Shown here piece by piece: positions 7,596-15,434 of a stretch of DNA of 41,042 nt (positions are counted from its first letter, which is position 1; the number at the start of each line of letters is the position of its first letter). Both the position numbers and the translations under genes were made by a program. The notes beneath the pieces were generated by a model that was not told the origin of the DNA, ran no database searches, and saw only the letters and a list, made by a program, of their open reading frames with translations. The DNA is from Candidatus Gaiellasilicea maunaloa (GTDB lineage: Bacteria; Actinomycetota; Thermoleophilia; Gaiellales; Gaiellaceae), in contig JANDLU010000025.1 in assembly GCA_024330215.1 (NCBI GenBank), positions 1 to 41,042 of the forward strand, given 5' to 3'.

Positions 7596-8285
7596 ATGGA
7601 GGTGATCCTCCTCACAGACGTCGAGAAGGTCGGGCTCCGCGGCGAGGTCGTGAACGTCGCCCGCGGCTATGCCCGCAACTTCCTGCTGCCACGCAAGCTG
7701 GCCGAGCTGGCGAGCGCCGGTCGCGTTGCCGAGCTGAAGCGGATCGACGATCAGCGGGCGCGGCACGAGGCCAGAAGCGTCGATCAAGCCCAGGAGATCG
7801 CGGCGGTGCTGGGCAAGACCGTGCTCCGCTTCGACGTCAGATCCGGCCCGACCGGGGCGCTCTTCGGCTCGGTGACAACGACCGATATCGCCGACGAGCT
7901 CTGGCGCATCCGCAAGATCCGCGTCGACCGGAAGAGGATCGACACGGATGCTCTGAAGCGGATCGGCCGCTACGCGATCCCGATCCAGGTCTTCGAGGGC
8001 GTGACCGTCGAGGTCAAGACCCTCGTCGTCCCCGAGGGCGGCGAGCTGCCTCCGGACGAGGAGCTGGCGGCGATGGAGGCCGCGGAGGCGGCCCGGCTCG
8101 CCGAGGAGCAGGCGGCCGCCCAGGCTGCAACCGGTCAGGCGGAGACCGCGGAGGTCGAGTACCTCGACGAGGAGACGCCGGCGCAAACGCCCGCCGAGCA
8201 GGCCGAGGCGGCCGCGTTCGAGCTCGACGCCGACGCGCCGGTTGCGACGGAGCCCGCGGCCGACCCCGAGCCCGACCGGAGCTGA
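7596..8285 (+). CDS. rplI: 50S ribosomal protein L9 with long acidic C-terminal extension
   Basis: L9 binds 23S rRNA near the base of the L1 stalk and helps keep the reading frame. The N-terminal domain is classic: MEVILLTDVEKVGLRGEVVNVARGYARNFLLP, with the G-rich RNA-binding loop, then the long connecting helix. The C-terminal domain contains GALFGSVTTTDIADEL and ends near residue 148 (VEVKTLVVPEG). Typical L9 stops there. This one carries about 80 more residues, almost all Ala, Glu, Pro and Gln, ending DPEPDRS. The tail has no motif and looks like a charged helix followed by disorder. GGAGG lies 10 bases before the ATG. Last gene of the operon; the 368-base gap to dnaB contains strong inverted repeats that may end transcription. 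Confidence 0.95.
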   Translation: MEVILLTDVEKVGLRGEVVNVARGYARNFLLPRKLAELASAGRVAELKRIDDQRARHEARSVDQAQEIAAVLGKTVLRFDVRSGPTGALFGSVTTTDIADELWRIRKIRVDRKRIDTDALKRIGRYAIPIQVFEGVTVEVKTLVVPEGGELPPDEELAAMEAAEAARLAEEQAAAQAATGQAETAEVEYLDEETPAQTPAEQAEAAAFELDADAPVATEPAADPEPDRS

Positions 8286-8364
8286 TGCTCTTCGAACTCG
8301 GATCAGAATGACGCGTCGTCGTAGCCGGGACGCGCTGGGCGAGTGCGCTGCTGGGACGCAGGGA

Positions 8365-8390
8365 GCCTCGATCTGCAGGCAGATCGAGGC
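8365..8390 (+). terminator. 12-bp perfect hairpin downstream of rplI
   Basis: Arm GCCTCGATCTGC, loop AG, then the exact complement GCAGATCGAGGC. It lies 80 bases after the L9 stop. No U-run follows, so it may act as a non-canonical terminator, a processing site or a protein-binding site rather than a standard intrinsic terminator. Confidence 0.5.
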
Positions 8391-8430
8391 GACTGAGGAC
8401 GACGCAGCGTGCCGCCTGGCGCGCCACGAC

Positions 8431-8460
8431 GGCGTGCTCCACAGGCCTGTGGAGCACGCC
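8431..8460. repeat. Perfect 30-bp palindrome upstream of dnaB
   Basis: The arm GGCGTGCTCCACAGG is followed with no spacer by its exact complement, giving 15 paired positions. As RNA it would form a long stem; as DNA it is a two-fold symmetric site with TCCACA/TGTGGA at its centre. It could end the rplI transcript or bind a dimeric protein. Confidence 0.75.
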
Positions 8461-8549
8461 GGGTAGTTACCGCGGCTTCCGACCTAAACGGACGTGCCCC
8501 CTGTGGACGGCCCCGGTGAGGAACGTCCGGGCCGAGGGGAACAATGTGG

Positions 8550-8561
8550 GAACATGCGTTC
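8550..8561. promoter_or_regulatory. Candidate LexA (SOS) box upstream of dnaB
   Basis: GAACATGCGTTC matches the Gram-positive SOS box core GAAC-RNRY-GTTC at every position, and the flanks (GG and CC) are also symmetric. It lies 92 bases before the dnaB start, where a bound LexA could repress transcription. Confidence 0.5.
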
Positions 8562-8618
8562 CTTTCCCCTGCAAACCCGCGACGCGTTCTCCACCGGCCG
8601 CCTGTGGATCCCCACCCG

Positions 8619-8647
8619 TTGACGGCGCGCGAGCGGCCAGCTTGATT
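8619..8647 (+). promoter_or_regulatory. Weak promoter candidate directly before dnaB
   Basis: TTGACG (-35), a 17-base spacer and TTGATT (-10) end 6 bases before the dnaB ATG at 8654. Transcription would start at or next to the ATG, giving a leaderless message. Only the -35 box is a good match. Confidence 0.3.
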
Positions 8648-8653
8648 GGGGAC

Positions 8654-10030
8654 ATGGCTCCCCTCGCCGCCCCGGCTTCCACCGCCGCCTCGGCGTCCGC
8701 GGCCACGACTCCGCACGTCCCGCCCCAGAACCTGGAGGCGGAGGAGTCCGTCCTCGGCGCGATGCTGATCTCACCGGGAGCGATCGGCACCGTCACCGAG
8801 ATCCTCTCGGCCGGCGACTTCTATCGTGAGAGCCACGGCACGGTCTTCCGGACCTGCCTCTCCCTCTACCAGCAGGGCGAGCCGGTCGACGCGATCACGC
8901 TCGTCGACGCGCTCGAGGAGGCCGGTGAGCTCGAGACCGTCGGCGGTAAGGCGCGGATCCACGAGCTCGCGGCCCTCGTCCCGGCGACGGCGAACGCCGG
9001 CCACTACGCCCGGATCGTCCGCGAGATGGCGACCCTGCGCGGGCTCGTGCGGGCCGGCGCCGAGATCGCCCGCCTCGGCCAGGATCGACCGGGCGACACG
9101 ACCGATCTGGTCGACCGCGCCGAGCAGATCGTCTTCGACCTCGGCCAGCAGCGCGTCACCAGCGACTTCAGCCACATCGAGGGGCTGCTGAAGGAGAGCT
9201 TCGAGCGGATCATGCACCTCTACGAGGCCGGCGCCGACGTGACCGGGATCCCGACCGGCTTCAAGGAGCTCGACAAGCTCACCTCGGGGTTCCAGCGCGG
9301 CAACCTGATCATCATCGCGGCGCGGCCCTCGATGGGGAAGTCCGCTCTCGCGCTCAACATGGCCCAGAACCTCGCGGTCCGGCACGAGCTTCCCGTGGCG
9401 CTCTTCACGCTCGAGATGTCGAAGAGCGAGGTGACCCAGCGGATGATGTGCGCCGAGGCGCGCGTCGAGTCGCAGAGTCTGCGCACCGGCAAGCTGAAGC
9501 CCGACGACTGGCCGCGGCTGACGGCGGCCTGCGACAAGCTGATGAAGGCGCCGATCTGGGTCGACGACACCGCCTCGATCACGATGATGGAGATCCGCTC
9601 GAAATCCCGCCGGCTGAAGATGCGCGAGCCGAGCCTCGGCCTGATCATCGTCGACTACCTCCAGCTCATGACCTCGGGCGGGCAGGCCGAGAACCGCGTC
9701 CAGGAGGTCTCGCAGATCTCGCGCTCGCTGAAGATCCTCGCGCGCGACCTCGACGTGCCGATCCTCGCGCTCTCGCAGCTCTCGCGCGCGGTCGAGCAGC
9801 GCCACGACAAGCGCCCGATCCTCTCCGACCTGCGGGAAAGCGGCTCGATCGAGCAGGACGCCGACGTCGTCGGCTTCGTCTATCGCGACGAGTACTACGC
9901 GGGCGACGAGTCCGACTCGCAGGGGATCGCGGAGCTGATCATCGCGAAGCACCGGAACGGGCCGACCGACATGGTCAAGCTCTCGTTCCTGAAGCGCTAC
10001 GCCAAGTTCGCCGACCTGGCAACAGCCTAG
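8654..10030 (+). CDS. dnaB: Replicative DNA helicase DnaB
   Basis: The 458-residue hexameric helicase that unwinds the chromosomal fork. The N-terminal DnaB domain starts PPQNLEAEESVLGAMLISP and runs to about residue 120. A linker follows, and the RecA-like C-terminal domain begins near GIPTGFKELDKLTSGFQRGNLIIIAARPSMGKSALAL, with Walker A Lys at residue 229. Other RecA-type motifs are ALFTLEMSKSEV (catalytic Glu), LIIVDYLQLM (Walker B), SLKILARDLDVPILALSQLSRAVE and DLRESGSIEQDADVV. No intein interrupts the usual insertion sites. The ATG (MAPLAAP) is preferred because it gives the normal short N-tail; an upstream in-frame start at 8516 would translate the SOS-box region. It stands apart from the rplI operon, with its own regulatory region. 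Confidence 0.96.
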   Translation: MAPLAAPASTAASASAATTPHVPPQNLEAEESVLGAMLISPGAIGTVTEILSAGDFYRESHGTVFRTCLSLYQQGEPVDAITLVDALEEAGELETVGGKARIHELAALVPATANAGHYARIVREMATLRGLVRAGAEIARLGQDRPGDTTDLVDRAEQIVFDLGQQRVTSDFSHIEGLLKESFERIMHLYEAGADVTGIPTGFKELDKLTSGFQRGNLIIIAARPSMGKSALALNMAQNLAVRHELPVALFTLEMSKSEVTQRMMCAEARVESQSLRTGKLKPDDWPRLTAACDKLMKAPIWVDDTASITMMEIRSKSRRLKMREPSLGLIIVDYLQLMTSGGQAENRVQEVSQISRSLKILARDLDVPILALSQLSRAVEQRHDKRPILSDLRESGSIEQDADVVGFVYRDEYYAGDESDSQGIAELIIAKHRNGPTDMVKLSFLKRYAKFADLATA

Positions 10031-10065
10031 GGAGGACACCGAGCGGGGACTGGAGGAGGGGCACA

Positions 10066-10275
10066 ATGGTCGAGCAGACGATCTGGCTGGCACCGAAGGC
10101 GATCTCGTTCACCGCCGTCTGCGCGGAGTGCGCCGACGAGCACGGCTTCTTCGCCGCGCGCGTCGAGGGGCGGCTCGAGCTCGAGCGGGCGCATAGCTCG
10201 ACGACGTGCGGTCGCGGCCACCCGATTCGGATCGAGCGGGCGAACCGCGAGCCGATCGGCGTGCTGGCGTGTTGA
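10066..10275 (+). CDS. Small zinc-ribbon-like protein
   Basis: A 69-residue protein with metal-binding spacing: CAEC (C19, C22) and CGRGH (C48, H52), plus a last-residue Cys69. The middle (EHGFFAARVEGRLELERAHSSTTC) would form the beta hairpins of a small zinc ribbon. The start is well supported: ATG preceded by GGAGGAGG with 6 bases between. It lies 35 bases after dnaB and before the decayed aldolase remnant. It may bind nucleic acid or another protein; I recognise no named family. Confidence 0.7.
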   Translation: MVEQTIWLAPKAISFTAVCAECADEHGFFAARVEGRLELERAHSSTTCGRGHPIRIERANREPIGVLAC

Positions 10276-10317
10276 CCGCGTAGGCACGCCGCTCCTCTCG
10301 ATGCGGCAGCTCCTCGT

Positions 10318-10610
10318 GGGCTCGCGGTCGCGATCGGGACGAGCCACGGCGCGTACACGTACATGAGTTCGCCGACGGGCGCGGTGCTCGCGATGAAATC
10401 CAGAAGATCCACGAGCAGCTCCCGACAACGCATCTCGTCATGCACGGATCCTCGTCGGTCGGGGCGTGCCCGTGGAGGAGATCCAGCTCGGGATCCGCCA
10501 CGGTGCGCGCAAGATCAACGTCGACACCGATGCGCGGCTCGGCGATGACGGCGGCGATCCGCAAGGTGCTCGCGGAGCGAAAGGACGAGTACGACCCGCA
10601 CTTAAAAAGG
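10318..10610 (+). pseudogene. Decayed fragment of class II fructose-bisphosphate aldolase
   Basis: Pieces of the C-terminal half of class II aldolase (fructose-1,6-bisphosphate to dihydroxyacetone phosphate plus glyceraldehyde 3-phosphate) appear in changing frames. The first reads LAVAIGTSHGAYTYMSSPTG. A frameshift near 10390 leads to DEIQKIHEQLPTTHLVMHGSSSV. A deletion of about 20 codons follows (the family's PQE...YG segment is gone), then GVPVEEIQLGIRHGARKIN and VDTDARL. Another frameshift near 10545 leads to AMTAAIRKVLAERKDEYDP. The zinc-ligand and phosphate-binding residues in THGAY, MHGSSS and NVDTD remain recognisable, so decay is fairly recent. No N-terminal half is visible. A functional aldolase must be elsewhere or not needed. 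Confidence 0.8.
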
Positions 10611-10711
10611 GACAGTGGGCGGGAGGCCCGTCCGATTCGCGCCTCGATCGCCCAGGAGCTCCCGAGGCTCGGCCGCGTCTCGGTCCTGGCCGGCGTGTAA
10701 CACTCCCGCGC

Positions 10712-11983
<1,272 letters not shown>

Positions 11984-12006
11984 GCCCTGGCCTGCGTTGC
12001 CCGGAG

Positions 12007-12031
12007 AGCTTGTGTTGGAACAACACAAGCT
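12007..12031. repeat. Hairpin repeat, copy 1
   Basis: Core arm CTTGTGTTG, loop GAA, complementary arm CAACACAAG, extended by AG/CT to an 11-bp stem. It lies 24 bases after purA and could also end its transcript, but no U-run follows. Confidence 0.85.
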
Positions 12032-12066
12032 TCTCGGGGTTCGCACGGTTGCGAGAGTCAGAGACG

Positions 12067-12087
12067 CTTGTGTTGGAACAACACAAG
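12067..12087. repeat. Hairpin repeat, copy 2
   Basis: Identical 9-bp arms and GAA loop as copy 1. Flanking bases differ and do not extend the stem. Confidence 0.85.
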
Positions 12088-12356
12088 GCTTCCTGAGCCC
12101 TGGCGATCGAGGCTGCGCCTTCGACCGTCAGCACCTGCGAGCCACATTCGAGGAATCCCCGCGACATCCGACCTACCCCGCCCGACCTGCGCGGTGGGAT
12201 CTTCGACGATCTCTCGACGCTCGCCGGGCGGGGGAGGCAGCGCGGATCGTCGAGGCGGATGCGGGATCGACCAGGCGACGCTGCCGCTCGCAGACCAAGG
12301 ATCCAACGCGGCGGCAGCGCTGACGGACGCCCAGCAGGAATGGCTTGCGGGAGTGG

Positions 12357-12385
12357 GCAGCTTGTGGTGGAACAACACAAGCTGC
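12357..12385. repeat. Hairpin repeat, copy 3 (one mismatch, longer stem)
   Basis: Same core with one change (CTTGTGGTG) that leaves a single mismatch, but flanking GCAG/CTGC pairs lengthen the stem to 13 positions. Pairing gained outside the core while one inner pair is lost suggests selection on the fold or independent copies. Confidence 0.8.
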
Positions 12386-12414
12386 TTGTGAAGCCCCGCG
12401 CGGGTCGCGATGAG

Positions 12415-12435
12415 CTTGTGTTGGAACAACACAAG
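12415..12435. repeat. Hairpin repeat, copy 4
   Basis: Identical 21-base core to copies 1 and 2, 38 bases before the stop codon side of the convergent small gene. Confidence 0.85.
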
Positions 12436-12472
12436 GCGCCGCGCGGCACGACCCGGCGTGGCCGGCGGCGGT

Positions 12473-12790
12473 TCAGCCGGGGTGGGTGGTGCGCAGCGAC
12501 TCGTAGACGGCGCGGAGGTTCTCGATCGCGGCGCCGATGTCGCCTGGGTCTACGTCCTCGTCGCGCTCGATCCGAGTCGCGGTCTCACGGGCGGCCGCGT
12601 AGGCGCTCAGAAGCTCGTCGGGCTCGCCGGGCGTGGCGTCCGGATCGAGGTCGCTCTCGCGCAGCGTCTGCGCGACGAAATCGCACGCTTCCGGCAGGGT
12701 CCCCGCGGGATCGTCCTCGAACATTGGCTCGAGCTCCTGCCAGCGGGTCTCCCACTCGTGCAGGTCGAGGCCTGGCTCGTTCTGGCTCAT
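12473..12790 (-). CDS. Conserved hypothetical acidic protein
   Basis: A 105-residue, strongly acidic, probably all-helical cytoplasmic protein (MSQNEPGLDLHEWETRWQEL, then ACDFVAQTLRESDLDPD, DELLSAYAAARETATRIE and IGAAIENLRAVYESL). No catalytic or metal motif is visible and I recognise no family. Composition and codon use match the neighbouring core genes, so it is likely real. The ATG start lies 74 bases from the divergent purD, so they share an intergenic region. It converges with purA across the hairpin-repeat gap. Confidence 0.65.
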   Translation of the reverse strand: MSQNEPGLDLHEWETRWQELEPMFEDDPAGTLPEACDFVAQTLRESDLDPDATPGEPDELLSAYAAARETATRIERDEDVDPGDIGAAIENLRAVYESLRTTHPG

Positions 12791-12850
12791 GCGTCACCTC
12801 ATGCGCCGGGGTCGCGGATGCGAAACCCAGTCCGAGCTCCGACACCGGAG

Positions 12851-12856
12851 TAGACT
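12851..12856 (+). promoter_or_regulatory. -10 box candidate for purD (leaderless)
   Basis: TAGACT ends 8 bases before the purD GTG, so transcription would start at or within a base or two of the start codon. No ribosome site lies in between, consistent with a leaderless message. No clear -35 box. Confidence 0.35.
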
Positions 12857-12864
12857 CGGCCGCC

Positions 12865-14121
12865 GTGAGAGTCCTGGTGGTCGGGTCGGGAGGACGCGAG
12901 CATGCGCTCGCCTGGAAGCTCGCCCAGGCGACGGAGGTAGAGGCGATCCACGCGGCACCGGGGAATCCGGGAATCGCCGCCCTCGGTCTTTGTCATCCGG
13001 TTCGAGCCGAGGACGGTGAAAGCCTGCTCGCCCTCGCTCGCGAGCTCGACATCGATCTCGTCGTGATCGGCCCTGAAGGGCCGCTCGTCTTCGGCGTCGC
13101 GGACGAGCTGCGCCACGCCGGGATCGCCGTCTTCGGCCCCGGGCGGGCGGCTGCGCGGATCGAGGGCTCGAAGACGTTCGCCAAGGAGGTGCTGGCGGCG
13201 GCCTCCGTGCCGGCGGCGGTGTCGCTCGCGGTCGCGAGGGCTCCCTGCGTGATCAAGGTCGACGGACTCGCCGCGGGGAAGGGCGTCTTCGTCTGCCGGA
13301 CGGCGGCCGAGGTCGATGCCGCGCTCGGTGCCGCCGCGGCTTTCGAGGGGCCGCTCGTGATCGAGGAGCTCCTCGAAGGCGAGGAGGTCTCCGTCTTCGG
13401 TCTCTCGGACGGGCGCACCGTGATTCCGCTCGCGCCCGCGCAGGACTTCAAGCGGCTCGGCGACGGTGACACTGGCCCGAACACCGGCGGCATGGGCTCG
13501 TACTCGCCGGTGCCCGCGATCGGTGCCGCCGAGGTCGAGGATCTGGTCGAGCTCGTCCACCGGCCGGTGATCGAGGAGCTCGCGCGGCGCGGCGCGCCGT
13601 TCGTGGGCGTGCTCTTCGCCGGGCTGATGCTGACCGAGGCAGGCCCGAAGGTGCTCGAGTTCAACTGCCGATTCGGCGATCCCGAGACGCAGTCGATCCT
13701 GCCACGGCTCGACGGCGACTTCGTGGGTGCGCTCGCGGCCGCCGCCGCCGGCGAGCTCTCGGGCGTCGCGCTCCAAGCCGGATCCGAGGCGGCGGTGACG
13801 GTCGTGCTGGCGGCGAGGGACTACCCCGCGAGCCCCGACCATGGCTCCGAGATAACGGGCGTCGAGGAGGCAGAGGAGCTCGGTGCGCTCGTCTTCCACG
13901 CGGGTACGGCCCGGCACGGCGATCGCCTCGTCACGAACGGCGGCCGGATCCTGAACGTGACCGCGACCGGGCCGACGATCTCGGCAGCGCGCGAACGCTC
14001 GTATCTGGCCTGCGAGCAGATCTCGTTCGCAGGAGCCCGGCGACGGTCCGACATCGCGCTCGTGGCTGCGAGCGCGGAGAGGTCGGGGCCTCCGGAGGGC
14101 GCCGTACACTCCGAGTCGTGA
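12865..14121 (+). CDS. purD: Phosphoribosylamine-glycine ligase
   Basis: Second step of purine synthesis: ATP-dependent joining of glycine to 5-phosphoribosylamine. The 418-residue ATP-grasp protein starts with VRVLVVGSGGREHALAWKL (the family's GSGGREHA signature). It continues with VIGPEGPLVFGVAD, KTFAKEVLAAASVPAAVSL, IKVDGLAAGKGVFV (ATP clamp), NTGGMGSYSPVP and LEFNCRFGDPETQ (Mg ligands), then the small C-terminal domain. A segment between VSLAVARAPC and the clamp is about 10 residues shorter than in most PurD proteins. The GTG is chosen because it puts GSGGREHA at its normal position. Its TGA overlaps the purB GTG. Confidence 0.95.
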   Translation: MRVLVVGSGGREHALAWKLAQATEVEAIHAAPGNPGIAALGLCHPVRAEDGESLLALARELDIDLVVIGPEGPLVFGVADELRHAGIAVFGPGRAAARIEGSKTFAKEVLAAASVPAAVSLAVARAPCVIKVDGLAAGKGVFVCRTAAEVDAALGAAAAFEGPLVIEELLEGEEVSVFGLSDGRTVIPLAPAQDFKRLGDGDTGPNTGGMGSYSPVPAIGAAEVEDLVELVHRPVIEELARRGAPFVGVLFAGLMLTEAGPKVLEFNCRFGDPETQSILPRLDGDFVGALAAAAAGELSGVALQAGSEAAVTVVLAARDYPASPDHGSEITGVEEAEELGALVFHAGTARHGDRLVTNGGRILNVTATGPTISAARERSYLACEQISFAGARRRSDIALVAASAERSGPPEGAVHSES

Positions 14122-15434
14122 TCGCCCGTTACTCGCGCCCGGCCATGACCCGGATCTGGTCGGACGAGACGAAGCTCACGCGCTGGCTCGAGGTCGAGCT
14201 GGCGGCGCTCCACGGCTGGGTCGAGCAGGGTGCTGTGCCGCCGTCGGCGGCCGAGGCGATCCGTGCTGCCGCGTCGCCTCCTTCGGCAGCCCGTGTCGCG
14301 GAGATCGAGGTCGAGACACACCACGACGTGGCGGCGTTCGTCGACGCCGTCGGCGAGCAACTCGGCGAGGAAGGCCGCTACTTTCACTACGGGCTCACCT
14401 CGTCCGACGTCGTCGATACGGCGCTCGCTCTCCAAGTCGGGGAGGCGGGAGCTTTGATCGTCGCAGGCGTCGAGCGCTCCCTCGCGGCGGTCGTTGGGCG
14501 CGCGGAGGAGCATCGGAAGACGCTCGCGATCGGTCGCACGCATGGCGTCCACGCGGAGCCGACGACCTTCGGGCTCAAGCTCGCAGGCTGGGCTTTCGCG
14601 CTCGAGCGAGATCGCGTGCGCGTCGTCCGGGCGCTCGAGGGCATGCGAGTGGGCAAGCTCTCCGGCGCGGTCGGGACCTATTCGGCCACCGATCCCGAGG
14701 TCGAGCGGATCGCCTGCGAGCGGCTCGGCCTCGAGCCGGCGCCGAGCTCGACCCAGATCCTCCAGCGCGACCGGCATGCGGAGGTCCTGAGCGCACTTGC
14801 GCTGCTCGCGACCTCGCTCGAGCGCTTCGCTCTCGAGATCCGGCATCTGGCGCGAACCGAGGTGCGCGAAGTCGAGGAGCCGTTTGGACGCGGCCAGAAG
14901 GGCTCCTCGGCGATGCCGCACAAGCGCAACCCGATCGTCGCAGAGCGGATCTGTGGACTCGCGCGCGTGGTTCGGGGCTACGCCGGGGTCGGCCTCGAGA
15001 ACGTCGCCCTCTGGCACGAGCGCGACATTTCGCATTCCTCTGCGGAGCGGATCGTGCTTCCCGACGCCTTCCTCGCCGTCGACTACATGCTCGACCGTTT
15101 CGCGTGGCTCATCGATGGGCTCGTCGTTCGTTCCGAGCGGATGCGCGAGAACCTCGACGCGAGCCACGGCCTCTATTTCAGCCAGCGGCTCCTGCTCGCG
15201 CTCGTCGAGTCGGGCCTCGGCCGCGACGAGGCTTACCGGCTCGTGCAGCGACACGCAATGCGAGTGTGGGACGAGGGCCTCGACTTTTCGGCGCTCGTCC
15301 GAGCGGATGCGGCGCTCGCCGCTCGCGTCGAGTTGGACGCGGTCTTCGATCTGGACGCCTACGTCCGGCACGTGGACGTCGTCTTCGAACGGTTGCGGGC
15401 GCTGCTCGGCCAGAGGGAGCATGCGCATGCCTGA
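14118..15434 (+). CDS. purB: Adenylosuccinate lyase
   Basis: Removes fumarate from SAICAR and from adenylosuccinate, so it acts twice in AMP synthesis. The 438-residue, mainly helical enzyme has the fumarase/aspartase superfamily parts: THHDVAAFVDAV, HYGLTSSDVVDTALAL, RTHGVHAEPTTFGLKLAGW (His near residue 140) and the signature loop GQKGSSAMPHKRNPI (about residues 258-271, catalytic Ser). ERDISHSSAERI follows. The GTG start overlaps the purD stop as GTGA, which indicates translational coupling. Its last codons overlap the start of purC by 8 bases. Confidence 0.96.
   Translation: MIARYSRPAMTRIWSDETKLTRWLEVELAALHGWVEQGAVPPSAAEAIRAAASPPSAARVAEIEVETHHDVAAFVDAVGEQLGEEGRYFHYGLTSSDVVDTALALQVGEAGALIVAGVERSLAAVVGRAEEHRKTLAIGRTHGVHAEPTTFGLKLAGWAFALERDRVRVVRALEGMRVGKLSGAVGTYSATDPEVERIACERLGLEPAPSSTQILQRDRHAEVLSALALLATSLERFALEIRHLARTEVREVEEPFGRGQKGSSAMPHKRNPIVAERICGLARVVRGYAGVGLENVALWHERDISHSSAERIVLPDAFLAVDYMLDRFAWLIDGLVVRSERMRENLDASHGLYFSQRLLLALVESGLGRDEAYRLVQRHAMRVWDEGLDFSALVRADAALAARVELDAVFDLDAYVRHVDVVFERLRALLGQREHAHA

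Larger units (their letters stand above)
8286..8653. other. Structured 368-base gap between rplI and dnaB
   Basis: No credible gene is seen here. The gap holds a 12-bp perfect hairpin (8365-8390), a perfect 30-bp palindrome (8431-8460), four TGTGGA/TCCACA hexamers (8438-8608), a GAAC-N4-GTTC site (8550-8561) and a weak promoter candidate next to the dnaB start. It is the densest non-coding structure of the window. Confidence 0.8.
11984..12472. other. 489-base gap with four hairpin repeats
   Basis: No credible gene is seen. The interval between purA and the convergent minus-strand gene contains four copies of one short hairpin in two pairs (12007 and 12067; 12357 and 12415). The rest is plain GC-rich sequence. 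Open frames here change register between repeat copies, which argues against coding. Confidence 0.75.

Noticed and set aside
10466-10711. In-frame extension of purA to 10466
   Set aside because: It translates the decayed aldolase fragment; PurA begins at its normal position with the GTG at 10712.
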